Assembly (NCBI GenBank): GCA_003140275.1
Contig: PLJQ01000481.1
Location: 1 to 5,789 of the forward strand
Direction: 5' to 3'
DNA: 5,789 bases
From: Limisphaerales bacterium
GTDB lineage: Bacteria; Verrucomicrobiota; Verrucomicrobiia; Limisphaerales; PALSA-1396
The stretch's first letter is position 1, and each line of letters starts with the position of its first letter. Below, piece by piece: positions 5,561 to 5,789 of the stretch. The notes beneath the pieces were generated by a model. It worked only from the letters and a program-made list of their open reading frames with translations. It had not been told where the DNA came from and searched no databases. Position numbers and translations under genes: made by a program.

Positions 5561-5789
5561 CCCTCACCCCCGCCTGCCAATCGGCGGGCAGGTTGATCCT
5601 CTCCCCCAGGAGAGGAAAAAGTGTCTGCGCACGCGCTTGAAAATTTTCTTGTCTCCCTTTGGCATCACCCACTGCTGGACTTCGTGTCCAAGGCGCGGTC
5701 GCTTTACCACGCGACAGACGATGATTCTCCCTCTCCTTGAAGGAGAGGGCCGGGGTGAGGACGAGTGTTCCTCAAACCGGCTTCCTGCA
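5561..5789. repeat. large tandem repeat, copy B (REP-like, about 229 bp)
   Basis: Copy B begins 249 bases after the start of copy A and ends with the same CTTCCTGCA at the window edge, so it may continue or be followed by more copies. It has three hairpins: CCTGCC/GGCAGG (5573-5592, in an insertion absent from copy A), CCTCTCC/GGAGAGG (5598-5615) and CCCTCTCCT/AGGAGAGGG (5729-5749, three-base loop). The ends CCTCACCCC (5562-5570) and GGGGTGAGG (5752-5760) are perfect 9-bp inverted repeats. The spacer 5528-5560 between the copies shows no feature beyond a short T-run. Confidence 0.8.

Noticed and set aside
5391..5672. 93-codon minus-strand frame containing LFPLLGERINLPAD
   Set aside because: It spans the tandem repeats and the spacer between them and arises from the same hairpin sequence; there is no start signal or domain.
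5312..5789. CRISPR array
   Set aside because: The repeats are over 200 bp with a 33-base gap and only two copies; there are no short regular repeats with unique spacers and no cas genes.

Overview
The window is a bacterial chromosomal segment of moderately high G+C. It holds three genes, all on the + strand, followed by about 720 bases of non-coding, repeat-rich DNA. Two of the genes encode secreted proteins that begin with a signal peptide and a small beta-rich domain ending in a (R/K)F(Y/F)R(A/L) motif. That module, the Asn/Thr-rich secreted-protein style, the planctomycete/acidobacterial-type cytochrome c fused to a copper monooxygenase-like domain, the large GH71/99-like hydrolase and the CCCTCTCC/GGAGAGGG repeats together suggest Verrucomicrobiota, perhaps the Pedosphaera/Limisphaera branch. 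This taxonomic call is an inference from sequence style. No rRNA or marker gene is present to confirm it.

Layout: 1-87 is upstream DNA with a perfect 14-bp tandem duplication and a possible promoter. 88-2127 encodes a secreted multi-domain redox protein: beta domain, redoxin, mono-heme cytochrome c, then a PHM-like type II copper monooxygenase domain. 2214-2858 encodes a Sco1/SenC-type lipoprotein (thioredoxin fold, CxxxC plus His). 2942-5065 encodes a secreted GH71/GH99-like glycoside hydrolase with a C-terminal PKD domain that appears to be split by an inserted discoidin-like (F5/8 type C) domain. 5066-5789 has no gene. It carries several inverted repeats, a CAGGAT-unit palindrome and two tandem copies of a roughly 220-bp repeat that contains CCTCTCC/GGAGAGG hairpins.

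The first two genes make functional sense together. A Sco-family protein is a copper carrier and thiol reductase of the cell envelope, and the preceding gene encodes an exported protein with a full set of predicted copper ligands and a heme site. The Sco protein may therefore metallate or reduce its neighbour. The hydrolase gene follows in the same direction after an 83-base gap, but nothing in its sequence ties it to copper or electron transfer. It more likely acts on an extracellular polysaccharide.

The most notable observations are the PKD domain interrupted by a discoidin-like domain, the redoxin-heme-copper fusion next to its own Sco protein, and the tandem structured repeats at the right end. 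I see no clear evidence of a wholly new system.
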